Part shown: positions 23,935 to 31,469 of the stretch, in pieces | Layout: each line of letters opens with the position of its first letter | How positions within the stretch are numbered: position 1 is the stretch's first letter | Source: a virus | DNA: 34,041 nt | IMG/VR virus record: IMGVR_UViG_3300005588_000028 | Coordinates: 1-34,041 of that record | Reading direction: 5' to 3' (one strand) | The notes under the pieces: generated by a model | Databases searched by the model: none | What the model was told of the DNA's origin: nothing | What the model saw: only the letters and a program-made list of their open reading frames with translations | Position numbers and translations under genes: made by a program

Positions 23935-23957
23935 GCCCCACAATCTAGTTATGGGGC
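23935..23957. other. 6-bp inverted repeat at upstream edge of island
   Basis: GCCCCA and TGGGGC separated by 11 bases just upstream of the first island gene. With the inverted repeat at 23418-23443 it brackets the island; no target-site duplication is clear. Confidence 0.35.
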
Positions 23958-24009
23958 AAAGGAGTTACCTACTGCACTATAGAACAAACTAGGTTTTCTT
24001 CTATAGTTC

Positions 24010-24430
24010 CTACTTTTCCGGCTTCATTATTACTGAAAATATAGGTAGTACTGCTTGGTGTTTTCTGTCTTCTAGTTCTATTGTTTCACCTTTTGTAAAT
24101 TTTAGTAGTACTATATCGTTTAGTAGTTCCTTATCGCTCCGCAGGTCTATTTTTAGGTCTTCTAGTTTTGTTACTACGTCGTAGTTATCCCTATCTACTA
24201 TATTTGTTATTGTCTTACGTTTTGCTCGTAGTCCTTTTAGTTCCTCCTGCACTTCCTTGTACCCGGGCGTTTTTTCGTACTGCTCTACTAGTATAGTTTT
24301 TTGTTCTTTTTCTGTGGTCGTTCCGTAGTCCTCGCTGCTTTTTGCTTAGTGGTCGCCTGCGCGTTCTATGGTCTCTATGCTGTCTATGTCCTAGTTCTTT
24401 TTTGAAGGTCTTGACCCTTCTTGCTGGCAT
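24010..24430 (-). pseudogene. Disrupted gene: intact-looking C-terminal half, broken N-terminal half
   Basis: The part from 24345 to 24010 reads as good protein (AKSSEDYGTTTEKEQ, VEQYEKTPGYKEVQEELKG, TKLEDLKIDLRSDKE) but has no ATG; the only in-frame start is GTG 24252. Upstream in the same frame is DIDSIETIERAGDH, bounded by TAA (24346-24348) and TAG (24391-24393). An ATG at 24430 reads MPARRVKTFKKEL in another frame and would join DIDSIE by a +1 shift at CTA-G. So one coherent protein of about 139 residues seems split by one shift and one stop. Decay, sequencing error and recoding all remain possible. A strong promoter sits 30 bases upstream. Confidence 0.55.
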
Positions 24431-24460
24431 ATTATATATGTTTATGTGTTACTATGCCTT

Positions 24461-24469
24461 AGTATATCA
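24461..24469 (-). promoter_or_regulatory. Extended -10 promoter, conserved copy
   Basis: Minus strand TGATATACT. The 21 bases at 24454-24474 match 29805-29825 at 20 positions, so this is a repeated promoter module. A TTATCCCCA box lies 28 bases upstream. It would drive the disrupted gene and the island. Confidence 0.55.
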
Positions 24470-24494
24470 CATATAACACTTTTGCGCTTGTTTT

Positions 24495-24503
24495 TTATCC
24501 CCA
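24495..24503 (+). promoter_or_regulatory. DnaA-box-like TTATCCCCA
   Basis: Eight of nine match to TTATCCACA, upstream of the -10 at 24461-24466 at the same distance class as the other three boxes. Weak on its own. Confidence 0.3.
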
Positions 24504-24507
24504 TGTT

Positions 24508-24942
24508 TCACTTAGCCCTGTACTCTCCTATTTCTTTTGTCTTTTTTGTTTTCGGTTTTGGTTGTAGTGTTACTAGTTTTTCAGTTTTATTCGTTAGCTG
24601 ACTACCTGTCGATAGGTTTACACCTTCAAATATATCTTTTATCGGTTTTAGCTCTTTGTAATTTTCGTAGTTTTTAGCTTTTCCGTATCTGCTTTCTTGT
24701 TCGTTGCATTTACGTATTCGGCTATTTTGTATTTCTACCTCCTCTATCCGGTCTTTGTCTTCGGTTATACTTACGTAGTAGCTTGGATTAAAAATTCCTG
24801 AGCGTATTTTACATGGTGAGCCAGTTTTTACCGCTAGTACAATTTGCGGTAGTTCGTCCGTATCGCATGGCATAGCGTCCCCCTTACTTAGATTTACCTT
24901 GTAGGCTTGTAGTACCGGTTGGTTTAGTGGTGTTTCACTCAT
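24508..24942 (-). CDS. Protein downstream of replication initiator, unknown
   Basis: 144 residues. A beta-like start (PVLQAYKVNLSKGDAMPCDT; VLAVKTGSPCKIRSG) and a basic helical second half with NYENYKELKPIKDIFEG and a Lys-rich end. ATG 24942 overlaps the TGA stop of the replication protein gene (ATGA), so the pair is co-translated, which points to a replication-linked role. No domain recognised. Confidence 0.62.
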   Translation of the reverse strand: MSETPLNQPVLQAYKVNLSKGDAMPCDTDELPQIVLAVKTGSPCKIRSGIFNPSYYVSITEDKDRIEEVEIQNSRIRKCNEQESRYGKAKNYENYKELKPIKDIFEGVNLSTGSQLTNKTEKLVTLQPKPKTKKTKEIGEYRAK

Positions 24943-25691
24943 AGGCCTATTATTTCTTTTGATTTACTGCTTGATGTATCTCTTATTTTATCGCAATATG
25001 CTTTTAGTACACCTAGTTTATCCTCTAGTTGCATAGGCGTGGTTATTGTTGGGGCGTATTTCTTGCTATTTGTTTGTGGTAAAAAACGTATAATCCCCCT
25101 TATGCTTTCGTCTCCCCATTTATCTACTAGGCGTTGTAGTGCTTTACGCTGTGTTTTATTTGCGTATAGTCGTGTGTAGCTTGGGTTTACTGGCTCGAAC
25201 TCTTTTATTAGGTCGTTTAGCTTTGCTCCGTCATTGTTCTGCGTCGCTTCTGCGTCGCAAGTATTTGTAGTCTTTGATGTAGTCTCTGTAGTAGTCTCTG
25301 TAATAGTTGGTGGTTTTTTCCGCTTCTTGTTGGTGGTTTTTCCCCTATCCAGTTGGTGGTTTTTCCCCCATCTAGTTATTGCAACTATTAGCTCGTCCTC
25401 TTCTAGTGTATAGTATGTTTTTGCTGGTACTCCTCTGCGTTCTGTGGTTATTACTCCGCTTTCTACTAGACGTTTTTTTGCTGATTTTAATTCGTATAGT
25501 CCGCAACGTATATCATTGCAAAATTCTTTGTCTGTTTTGTAAAAATCTCCTCCCATTGTGTACCACCAGTATGCTATTTGTGATAGTAGTACGCCTCCTG
25601 CTACGCTTCCTGCTATATCTGCGTATGCTGGCTGGTATGCTATAGGTCGTTGGTTTAGGGCTACTAGCGCGCCCTTTGGTAGATTGCTCAT
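24939..25691 (-). CDS. Replication initiator with winged-helix domain
   Basis: 250 residues. The N-terminal 90 residues (SVAGGVLLSQIAYWW; KTDKEFCNDIRCGLYELKSA; RLVESGVITTERRG) form the winged helix seen in phage replication proteins of the lambda O/DnaD type. A Thr-rich linker (TETTTETTSKTTNT) follows, then a C-terminal helical domain (TQRKALQRLVDKWGDESIRG) that usually contacts the host helicase or its loader. No own helicase or polymerase gene is present, so the phage must recruit the host replisome. ATG 25691 is directly preceded by AAAACCAAC, complementary to the small RNA loop. Confidence 0.78.
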   Translation of the reverse strand: MSNLPKGALVALNQRPIAYQPAYADIAGSVAGGVLLSQIAYWWYTMGGDFYKTDKEFCNDIRCGLYELKSAKKRLVESGVITTERRGVPAKTYYTLEEDELIVAITRWGKNHQLDRGKTTNKKRKKPPTITETTTETTSKTTNTCDAEATQNNDGAKLNDLIKEFEPVNPSYTRLYANKTQRKALQRLVDKWGDESIRGIIRFLPQTNSKKYAPTITTPMQLEDKLGVLKAYCDKIRDTSSSKSKEIIGL

Positions 25692-25750
25692 GTTGGTTTT
25701 GTGAAGTAAATTATATATTCTAGTATAATACTTTTTTGTTTTTTAGGCGA

Positions 25751-26194
25751 TTAACCTGCTTCTACTTTTTGTGGGTCTGGTATTACTATTCCCGCTTCTG
25801 CTACGTCTGCACGTATGCGCTCTACGTACTCGTAGAACTCTTGTGTATCCGTCTCGCTTCCGCTTTTCGCTATAATGACCTCTTTACCGTTTGGCATGGT
25901 ATAACGCTTCTTAGAGGCGTACAATGCCTTGTATATGTCGTGTAGTTCGTCTACTGTATGACCTGTTTCCTGTGATATTATCGGTAGTACTACTGTCCAG
26001 TAGTAGCCGTTTTGATTTCCTTTTTCTCCGGGCGCTCCTGTACTTCGCGTACGACGATATTTTTTCACTACTATGTTTAGTCTATCCCCTTCTTTGAAGT
26101 TGGCTGAACAATACTTGTCGTATGACTCTTTGAAGTCTAGTATGGTGTTACCTTTTTTATATGTAGCTGTGAATTTTGGGTATATTTTTGCCAT
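25751..26194 (-). CDS. NinB/Orf-like recombination protein candidate
   Basis: 147 residues. The centre (KGNQNGYYWTVVLPIISQETG; DELHDIYKALYASKKRY) and the end (TQEFYEYVERIRADVAEAG, IVIPDP) follow the layout of phage NinB-type proteins: a QNxYYW core, a helical middle and a final IPDP. NinB (lambda Orf) loads recombinase onto SSB-coated DNA. The adjacent NinG-like gene supports this. ATG 26194, AATATATG context. Confidence 0.7.
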   Translation of the reverse strand: MAKIYPKFTATYKKGNTILDFKESYDKYCSANFKEGDRLNIVVKKYRRTRSTGAPGEKGNQNGYYWTVVLPIISQETGHTVDELHDIYKALYASKKRYTMPNGKEVIIAKSGSETDTQEFYEYVERIRADVAEAGIVIPDPQKVEAG

Positions 26195-26198
26195 ATAT

Positions 26199-26729
26199 TT
26201 ATGTTTGATATGTATCTATTATATCGTATAGCTCTTGTGGCGTGTATTTTTTCATTAAATCCTTTTTGCTTTCTAATTCTAATACTGTTTTTTCTCCGTA
26301 TTTATACATTAACGCTGTTCTATATAGTACTAGTTCGCCGTTGCCAAATTCATTACAACTTTTACATTGAGTATTGCAATTTCGTTCATCGTACCTTACT
26401 GCCATTGAGGCTCTAGGTATGAAATGTCCGTTTTGCATTATTTTTTCGTCTCCTGTTACTCCGCATGTTATACATCGCCCCTTATCTCTTTTGCGTATAT
26501 ATCTGCTAAAAATTAGGTCGGCTAGTTTTATTAGTTCTGCTAGGTTTTTTCCGTCTTTATTTTCTCTATTTTTATGTTTTTTTGTTTGTCTTGCTCTAGC
26601 TCTTTTAGCGTATTCTTTTTGCTTTGCCCTTTTGTGGGCTAGCAAGCATTTATCACACTTGCTAGCCGTAATACCGTTATAGCCTATACGTGGCTCAAAA
26701 TCGTTTTTACACTTTTTGCACGTCTTCAT
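26199..26729 (-). CDS. NinG-like endonuclease (Rap family)
   Basis: 176 residues. N-terminal zinc site C4/C7 with C25/C28, a basic helix, then the NinG core: CITCG (86-90), NGHFIPRAS (100-108), RYDERNCNTQCKSCN with C118, C122 and C125. The GHF-R-S and N-x-QC-x2-C arrangement is an HNH-type fold; lambda Rap cuts branched recombination intermediates. It lies in a run with NinB-like, SSB-tailed, nuclease and ERF genes. Start ATG 26729. Confidence 0.88.
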   Translation of the reverse strand: MKTCKKCKNDFEPRIGYNGITASKCDKCLLAHKRAKQKEYAKRARARQTKKHKNRENKDGKNLAELIKLADLIFSRYIRKRDKGRCITCGVTGDEKIMQNGHFIPRASMAVRYDERNCNTQCKSCNEFGNGELVLYRTALMYKYGEKTVLELESKKDLMKKYTPQELYDIIDTYQT

Positions 26730-26730
26730 A

Positions 26731-27015
26731 CTAAAACGGTATATCTTCTACCTTTACATCTTCTATATTTTCGCTTGCCCCCTCGTTATTTAGTGCCTGC
26801 TGATTTTCTTGTTGTGAATTTCGCAATGGTTGATTTGGCATTATTTTATAGTCGGGTTGTGTATCTTTTGATTTTTTGTTAGCGAAACATACTATAGCGT
26901 GTTTTACTCCCTCTATTTCTATCATTCCGCTCATGTATTGCACTCCTTTTTTTGATGTTTTAATCCATAACGCCCCCAGCTCTTTTGGACGTTCTGCGTT
27001 TTCTTGGTATGTCAT
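26731..27015 (-). CDS. Small protein with SSB-like acidic C-terminal tip
   Basis: 94 residues. The first 55 (LGALWIKTSKKGVQYMSGMI; HAIVCFANKKSKDTQPDYKI) look like small beta proteins of the DUF736 type that often sit beside phage recombination genes. A Gln/Asn-rich linker follows and the last residues are VEDIPF, the same kind of tip as bacterial SSB (DDDIPF), which binds SSB partner proteins. The pattern is beta-fold plus disordered linker plus tip, as in SSB itself, but the fold is too short for a normal OB fold. Stop is followed at once by the NinG-like start. ATG 27015 overlaps the upstream stop. Confidence 0.65.
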   Translation of the reverse strand: MTYQENAERPKELGALWIKTSKKGVQYMSGMIEIEGVKHAIVCFANKKSKDTQPDYKIMPNQPLRNSQQENQQALNNEGASENIEDVKVEDIPF

Positions 27016-27299
27016 AAGTATTTTTCTAAAAGTTGATTAGCGTACTCTAATGCTCGTAGTATTACCCTGCTCGGTATATTTGAAGGTACTTCTTTTGCTG
27101 GGTGGTTACGTAGCCATGCTCCCCTTTTTTCTAGTGCTAGTAGTTGTTTTTCCTTATATATTCCTACGCTGTACCCTGTTATTAAGTGAGGCTCTAGGGT
27201 TATTTCATATATCCCTACTTTTGCACTTAGATAACTCTCTCCGTTGGGTAAATCTATTGCTTTGAAGTCGCTAAGGACAAGCTCTTGCGGTTTATTCAT
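27012..27299 (-). CDS. Protein of recombination operon, unknown
   Basis: 95 residues: LPNGESYLSAKVGIYEITLE (beta) and a helical end (RVILRALEYANQLLEKY). Both ends overlap neighbours as ATGA, so it is a translated member of the run from nuclease to NinG. No family recognised. Confidence 0.62.
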   Translation of the reverse strand: MNKPQELVLSDFKAIDLPNGESYLSAKVGIYEITLEPHLITGYSVGIYKEKQLLALEKRGAWLRNHPAKEVPSNIPSRVILRALEYANQLLEKYL

Positions 27300-27919
27300 A
27301 GTATCGATTTTATTACTTCTGTGTACGCTCGACTTATTTCCGCCGCCGTACGTTTAATTATTGTTACCATTTCTAGTACATCTCCCACGGTTCTTGTGGT
27401 TTCAAAACTCTCTATATTACCTGTTAGGGATACTACTCCGCTATCGTTTTGGGTTTGTATCCAGTCTAGATGCATTTTCTTAGGTAGCTTCTTCTCGTTT
27501 AGGTATACCATTGTAGCGTATAGGGTTAGTTGACCGTGTTTGTCTACTTTTTTTTGCGTCCACGGCGTTACTCCTGTTTTATACTCTCGTATTCCTTCGC
27601 TTGGTGGGTCTTCTGAGGTGTCTAGGAAGCCGAGGATTTTTATATTCCCGGCTTCCGTTTCTAGTGTAGCTTCTAGTCTGTATTCTGATACTGCGTATTG
27701 AGGTACTGCTTTTGTCGCTAGTTCTAGTATTTCGTCTCCGTCCGTTTCTCCTGTCTCTAGCGCTTCTGCGAATTTTTTACCGTAGCGCATTGCGTTATTT
27801 GTAAAACCGTCTTTACCGTAAAAATACCTCTCCGCGTATTGTTTTTTGCTACGTCTCCACAAGTCTATCTGCGACCAGCTAAGGTGTGGTTTAGGTAGTT
27901 TTAGGGTTGTCGATTTCAT
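27296..27919 (-). CDS. PD-(D/E)XK (RecB/Cas4-like) nuclease
   Basis: 207 residues. SWSQIDLWRRSKKQYAERYF near the N-terminus is the usual lead-in of these nucleases; E79, D100 in ILGFLDTSED, E112 and K114 in REYKTG form the catalytic set and Q130/Y134 (GQLTLYATM) is the QxxxY motif. It should resect or trim DNA ends and pairs with the adjacent ERF annealing protein, as exonuclease plus SSAP in phage recombination. Start at 27919 overlaps the ERF end. Confidence 0.87.
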   Translation of the reverse strand: MKSTTLKLPKPHLSWSQIDLWRRSKKQYAERYFYGKDGFTNNAMRYGKKFAEALETGETDGDEILELATKAVPQYAVSEYRLEATLETEAGNIKILGFLDTSEDPPSEGIREYKTGVTPWTQKKVDKHGQLTLYATMVYLNEKKLPKKMHLDWIQTQNDSGVVSLTGNIESFETTRTVGDVLEMVTIIKRTAAEISRAYTEVIKSIL

Positions 27920-28577
27920 CTAATTTTGCGCTTATAATTTTACTTAATTCAGCTTTTTGCTCTTTGTTATATATACTACTTTCCTTTATTCCCTCTAGTA
28001 CTTCTAGTAGGCGGTCTCCGTCCTTCATGTTTCCTATAAGGTTTTTTGCTGTTTGAAATTTTACTGCTGGCGTTGCTTCTGGTGAGGTTGCTCTCTTTTT
28101 GTCTGCTTTGTCGTCTTCTGCGTCCCCCTCGCTGGTTTCTACTTGGAAAAACTTTTGTAGGAAATACTTGTTAGCCATAGTATACGCTTTTGGCAATGCT
28201 TTGTCTGCTGCGTCTTGCCCTACTCCGTAGAAGTTTACTGTATGGCCTTGCCCTGTTTCTACGTCCCGTATTGTGTATGCTATGCAAACCTTTACTTGAA
28301 ACTCTGTATTCCCTTTGCTTGTTGTTACTTCCGTGCGGTCTTCTGATTTTGTAGTTAGATACAAAACTAGCCCTTGCGCTCCTAGAAGTGGTTTTATTTC
28401 TGCTATTAAATCTCGCTCTTTTGTATAGCTGTATTTGTGAAAATCATTATTTCCTAGCTTTGCTACTACTTGCACGCCTTGCTGTACGGCCATTACTTTT
28501 GCCCATAGTCCTTTTGGTTGCTTAGTCTTTTTTGGTTGCTTTTTACCTGTTGGCTTTTTGTTGGTTTCGTTTTTCAT
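27891..28577 (-). CDS. erf: ERF-family single-strand annealing protein
   Basis: 228 residues. The core (AKVMAVQQGVQVVAKLGNND; YSYTKERDLIAEIKPLLGAQ; VNFYGVGQDAADKALPKAYT; YFLQKFF) is the ERF pattern seen in P22 Erf and relatives. It anneals complementary strands. The C-terminal third is charged and helical. Codons 4-6 carry AAACCAAC, a partial match to the small RNA loop. ATG 28577 in AAATATATG. Confidence 0.9.
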   Translation of the reverse strand: MKNETNKKPTGKKQPKKTKQPKGLWAKVMAVQQGVQVVAKLGNNDFHKYSYTKERDLIAEIKPLLGAQGLVLYLTTKSEDRTEVTTSKGNTEFQVKVCIAYTIRDVETGQGHTVNFYGVGQDAADKALPKAYTMANKYFLQKFFQVETSEGDAEDDKADKKRATSPEATPAVKFQTAKNLIGNMKDGDRLLEVLEGIKESSIYNKEQKAELSKIISAKLDEIDNPKTT

Positions 28578-28581
28578 ATAT

Positions 28582-28908
28582 TTATCGCTCGTTATTAAAT
28601 AAATATGATAGTTCGTCTAGTCTCCCTAGTATTTTTTTTGTTTTTTCGCTTTCAATTTCTCCTATTCTATTCTCTTTTTCTTTTTTGAAGTTTGTATATA
28701 CGTGTTCGTATCTATGAATATCCCCTACAATTTGTCCTAATGAATACTCTTGCGTTTTTTTCTCTCCGTTGTATTCGTACACGACAGTTATCTTTAACCG
28801 TCGTAGTAAAGTATTACGGTCTACATATTCTCTTACAGCGTTTATTTCTTGGTCAAATTGCTGTTCTGCTTCCACTTCTATTCTTTTTTCTAGTTGTGTT
28901 TTTTTCAT
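28582..28908 (-). CDS. Helical protein before ERF, unknown
   Basis: 108 residues, charged and helical (EKRIEVEAEQQFDQEINAVR; IGEIESEKTKKILGRLDELS) with a short beta part (KITVVYEYNGEKKTQEYSL). ATG 28908; its leader has AACCAAC at 28916-28922. It lies between the coiled-coil and ERF genes and is probably co-transcribed. No family recognised. Confidence 0.6.
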   Translation of the reverse strand: MKKTQLEKRIEVEAEQQFDQEINAVREYVDRNTLLRRLKITVVYEYNGEKKTQEYSLGQIVGDIHRYEHVYTNFKKEKENRIGEIESEKTKKILGRLDELSYLFNNER

Positions 28909-28920
28909 AGCATTTGTTGG

Positions 28921-29526
28921 TTATCGACGGTTAGCTAATTGTTTTTCTATTTCTACTACTACCCCCGGGATTTCTACGCCGGCTAGTGCTGCCTTGCGAA
29001 TTTTTACCATATCTAGAATTAGATATTCGCGTGGTACTTTTGCCTCGTCTACTACTTTAGGCACTCGTACTTCCTTAAACGTTACGCTTCCGCTTTTCGC
29101 TTCTACCTTGTTTTGTGTTTCTGGTATAGCTTCCATTTTCTTAACGGCTGTATCTAGTTTCATTGTTCCTTTTTCTACACGTGCCGCTAGTTTAGCTTTC
29201 GCCTTACGTTCTTCTTCTTCGACTTTGTTTTGGTACGCTATCATTTTTTGACTTACTATTCGCTTAGCTTCGCTTTGTGCTGTCTCTAAAGGTTTGAACA
29301 ATTCTCGTGCGCTTTTTAGTCCTGCGTTTAGTGGTTTTGTTATAGCCTCTTTTCGAGCTTTTATCATGTCCCCTGTTTGGTTTATTTTACTTAGTAGCTC
29401 GGTCGCGCTTGCCATGTCTTCTTGGCTTTCTATCGTTAGTGCCTCGGACGCGTTTACTGCTTTTGTTGTGTTACTTTTTACTATCTTTAGTTCCTTATCT
29501 TCTGTTGTTTCGTTGGTTTTTTTCAT
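28921..29526 (-). CDS. Coiled-coil protein of recombination module
   Basis: 201 residues, mostly helical: a long heptad region (about residues 60-110; GLKSARELFKPLETAQSEAK, KMIAYQNKVEEEERKAKAKL) and a C-terminal domain (FKEVRVPKVVDEAKVPREYL; GVEIPGVVVEIEKQL). Proteins like this precede ERF/RecT genes in many phages and are sometimes called host-nuclease inhibitor or DUF1351-like; I do not assign one. Codons 3-5 contain AAAACCAAC. ATG 29526. Confidence 0.68.
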   Translation of the reverse strand: MKKTNETTEDKELKIVKSNTTKAVNASEALTIESQEDMASATELLSKINQTGDMIKARKEAITKPLNAGLKSARELFKPLETAQSEAKRIVSQKMIAYQNKVEEEERKAKAKLAARVEKGTMKLDTAVKKMEAIPETQNKVEAKSGSVTFKEVRVPKVVDEAKVPREYLILDMVKIRKAALAGVEIPGVVVEIEKQLANRR

Positions 29527-29548
29527 ACAAAAAAATATAATGAATAAA

Positions 29549-29791
29549 TTATGTAGCTTGCGCCTGTATATATGCTAGTAGGTTTCGGCCTTGTATAAAA
29601 TACTTGCGACCTCTCCCCTCTCCGACCTTTATTGCATTTATAGTGCGTTTGCTTTTTGGTTTTGCGTCGTCCTCTAGTACCCTTTTCAATACTGATGGAT
29701 AGCTTTTTATCCCCGGTATTAGCTGTTCTCGTGCTATTTCTGTAGGACTGTATAATTTGTCTAGCTCTATCTTCTTTAGTTCATTTTTCAT
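29549..29791 (-). CDS. Small HTH (excisionase-like) DNA-binding protein
   Basis: 80 residues. LYSPTEIAREQL is the first helix pair of MerR/excisionase-type winged helices, followed by RTINAIKVGEGRGRKYFIQG and NLLAYIQ, which fit the wing and last helix. It is the first gene after the promoter at 29812-29820, so it may regulate the recombination operon. No integrase is present, so a true excisionase role is unlikely. Confidence 0.62.
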   Translation of the reverse strand: MKNELKKIELDKLYSPTEIAREQLIPGIKSYPSVLKRVLEDDAKPKSKRTINAIKVGEGRGRKYFIQGRNLLAYIQAQAT

Positions 29792-29811
29792 AGTTTTTTA
29801 TTATATGCCTT

Positions 29812-29820
29812 ATTATATCA
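29812..29820 (-). promoter_or_regulatory. Extended -10 promoter for recombination operon
   Basis: Minus strand TGATATAAT, 20 bases before ATG 29791; the surrounding 21 bases recur at 24454-24474. A TTGTCCACA box lies 31 bases upstream of the -10. Confidence 0.65.
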
Positions 29821-29830
29821 CATATCTTAT

Positions 29831-31288
29831 TTACTCTGTAGCCCTTCGTGTGGACAACTTTTTTATTAGTTCGTTTGCTACGCTAATTTGTTTTGCTCGT
29901 TGTTGTTTACCTTCTAGAATTGTAGATATAATCTGGCTTTTACGTCCTAGTAGTTCTACTATATCTTGCTCTATAGTTCCTTTTGCTATGTAGTAGTACA
30001 CGTTTACTTGGCTTTGCTGTCCTATACGGTGCGCTCGGTCTTCGGCTTGCTCGTGTAGCGCTGGTGTCCATTCCATATCTGCGAATATTACGGTACTTGC
30101 TTCGGTTAGTGTTATACCTACTCCGGCGGCCTTTATATTTCCTATAAATACTTTTACTTTGTCGTTTCGTTGAAAAGCGTCTATTGATAGCTGTCTAGCT
30201 GTTTGGTCGTCTTCTCCGCTTAGTGTTACTGCTAAAATTTTCTCTTTTCTAAGTTCTGCGCGTAGCTGTCTTAGTGTCTCGGTGTACTGTGTAAATATAA
30301 TTACCTTTTCCCCTTGCTCCACTATATTTACTACGTCTGATACTACGGTTTTTACCTTAGCTTGGCTTGCTACTTGTTTTAGTTTTTGTAGCTCTACTAG
30401 ATGTTTTGCTTGTTTTATATTCTCTAATTTTTCTTGACGCTCTTCTTCTGTAAGGTCGCTAAAAATAATAGGGTTATTTTCTATATAGTCCATGTACTCG
30501 TCCCATACTGCTTCGTATTTTTTCCGGTCTTCTTTTGTTATTTCCACGTCTACGTTTGCTATTACTTTTGCTGGCAATAGGTCTCCTAATATTTTCTTAG
30601 TTCTTCTTAAATATACCGGTTGTATTTTTTCCCTTAGTTTTGGTAGGTTGGTTGCTCCGCTCGTATCTAAAAATTTCACTTGCTCCATACGTCCTGTTTT
30701 TGGGTTGTATCTCTCCTTACTCGTAACTCTCCAAAATGCTCCGCAATAGTCCATTACGTATGTGTACCAGCTTGCCCCTAGTGGGTGGTTTATAGCTCGT
30801 AGTAGTGTAAATAGTTCCTCTGGCCTGTTCATCATCGGCGTACCTGTTAATAGGTAGCAATTTTGTATATCCTTTACTATTTCTAGTGCTGTTTTTGTTC
30901 TCTTACTCTTACTATTTTTTATATAATGCGCTTCGTCTAAAATAGCTGTATCAAAATGCTTTTCTTTTAGTTTTTTGCGGTTATAGTCTCTACTTATAAT
31001 ATCGTAATTTACTATTTCCCATGTCCCACCGTGTCCTTGGCTGTAAGGTTCTTCTTTTTTACCGTTGTATATGGTTATGCTTGCGTCTGGTTCTACCATT
31101 AAAATCTCGCGCGCCCAGTTGGTTTTTAGTGATGCTGGGCATAGTACCAAATTACTATTTCCTACTTGTGTAGCACTTACTATAGCTTGTCGTGTTTTTC
31201 CTAGTCCCATTTGGTCGGCTAGTAGTGCCTTTTTTTTCTTTATTAAAAAGGCTATTCCCTCTTCTTGGTGCTTAAATAGTTTTTGCAT
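29831..31288 (-). CDS. SNF2-family helicase/translocase
   Basis: 485 residues. Walker A QMGLGKT (26-32), DEAH at 118-121 (AILDEAHYIKN), LLTGTPMMN (motif III), KVIIFTQYTETL (IV), GVGITLTEAS (V) and QAEDRAHRIGQ (VI). These are all superfamily-2 SNF2 motifs, so it moves along or remodels DNA-protein complexes using ATP; phage members often aid replication restart or recombination. It starts at 31288 within the end of the preceding gene and is the largest early gene. Confidence 0.92.
   Translation of the reverse strand: MQKLFKHQEEGIAFLIKKKKALLADQMGLGKTRQAIVSATQVGNSNLVLCPASLKTNWAREILMVEPDASITIYNGKKEEPYSQGHGGTWEIVNYDIISRDYNRKKLKEKHFDTAILDEAHYIKNSKSKRTKTALEIVKDIQNCYLLTGTPMMNRPEELFTLLRAINHPLGASWYTYVMDYCGAFWRVTSKERYNPKTGRMEQVKFLDTSGATNLPKLREKIQPVYLRRTKKILGDLLPAKVIANVDVEITKEDRKKYEAVWDEYMDYIENNPIIFSDLTEEERQEKLENIKQAKHLVELQKLKQVASQAKVKTVVSDVVNIVEQGEKVIIFTQYTETLRQLRAELRKEKILAVTLSGEDDQTARQLSIDAFQRNDKVKVFIGNIKAAGVGITLTEASTVIFADMEWTPALHEQAEDRAHRIGQQSQVNVYYYIAKGTIEQDIVELLGRKSQIISTILEGKQQRAKQISVANELIKKLSTRRATE
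29849..29857 (-). promoter_or_regulatory. DnaA-box-like TTGTCCACA
   Basis: Eight of nine match to TTATCCACA, inside the end of the SNF2 gene, 31 bases upstream of the -10 at 29812-29817, the same gap as at the 33-kb promoter. Confidence 0.4.
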
Positions 31289-31469
31289 ATTCCTTTAATT
31301 TATTTTCTAAATCTTGTAGTTTTTCTAGTGGCATTATTACTGCGCTACCGTCTGTAGTAGAGTATACGGTTGTTTTTCCGCTGTGTATTGCCTCTGCTGT
31401 CGCCTTATGTAGTGCTAATGATGTTTTTGCTGTAGGTCTATTACCTACGTATATTTTGTCTTTATTCAT
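31272..31469 (-). CDS. Small protein before SNF2 gene, unknown
   Basis: 65 residues. IYVGNRPTAKTSLALHKATA and TVYSTTDGSAVIMPLEKLQD, then a helical end. It overlaps the SNF2 start by 17 bases and its own ATG 31469 overlaps the upstream stop, so it is translated in a chain. Family not recognised; possibly an antirepressor-like or regulatory early protein. Confidence 0.58.
   Translation of the reverse strand: MNKDKIYVGNRPTAKTSLALHKATAEAIHSGKTTVYSTTDGSAVIMPLEKLQDLENKLKEYAKTI

Noticed and set aside
24215-24430. 71-codon Arg-rich ORF from ATG 24430
   Set aside because: Long Arg/His runs are typical of an off-frame reading; the neighbouring frame has far better protein character, so I treat it as part of a broken gene.
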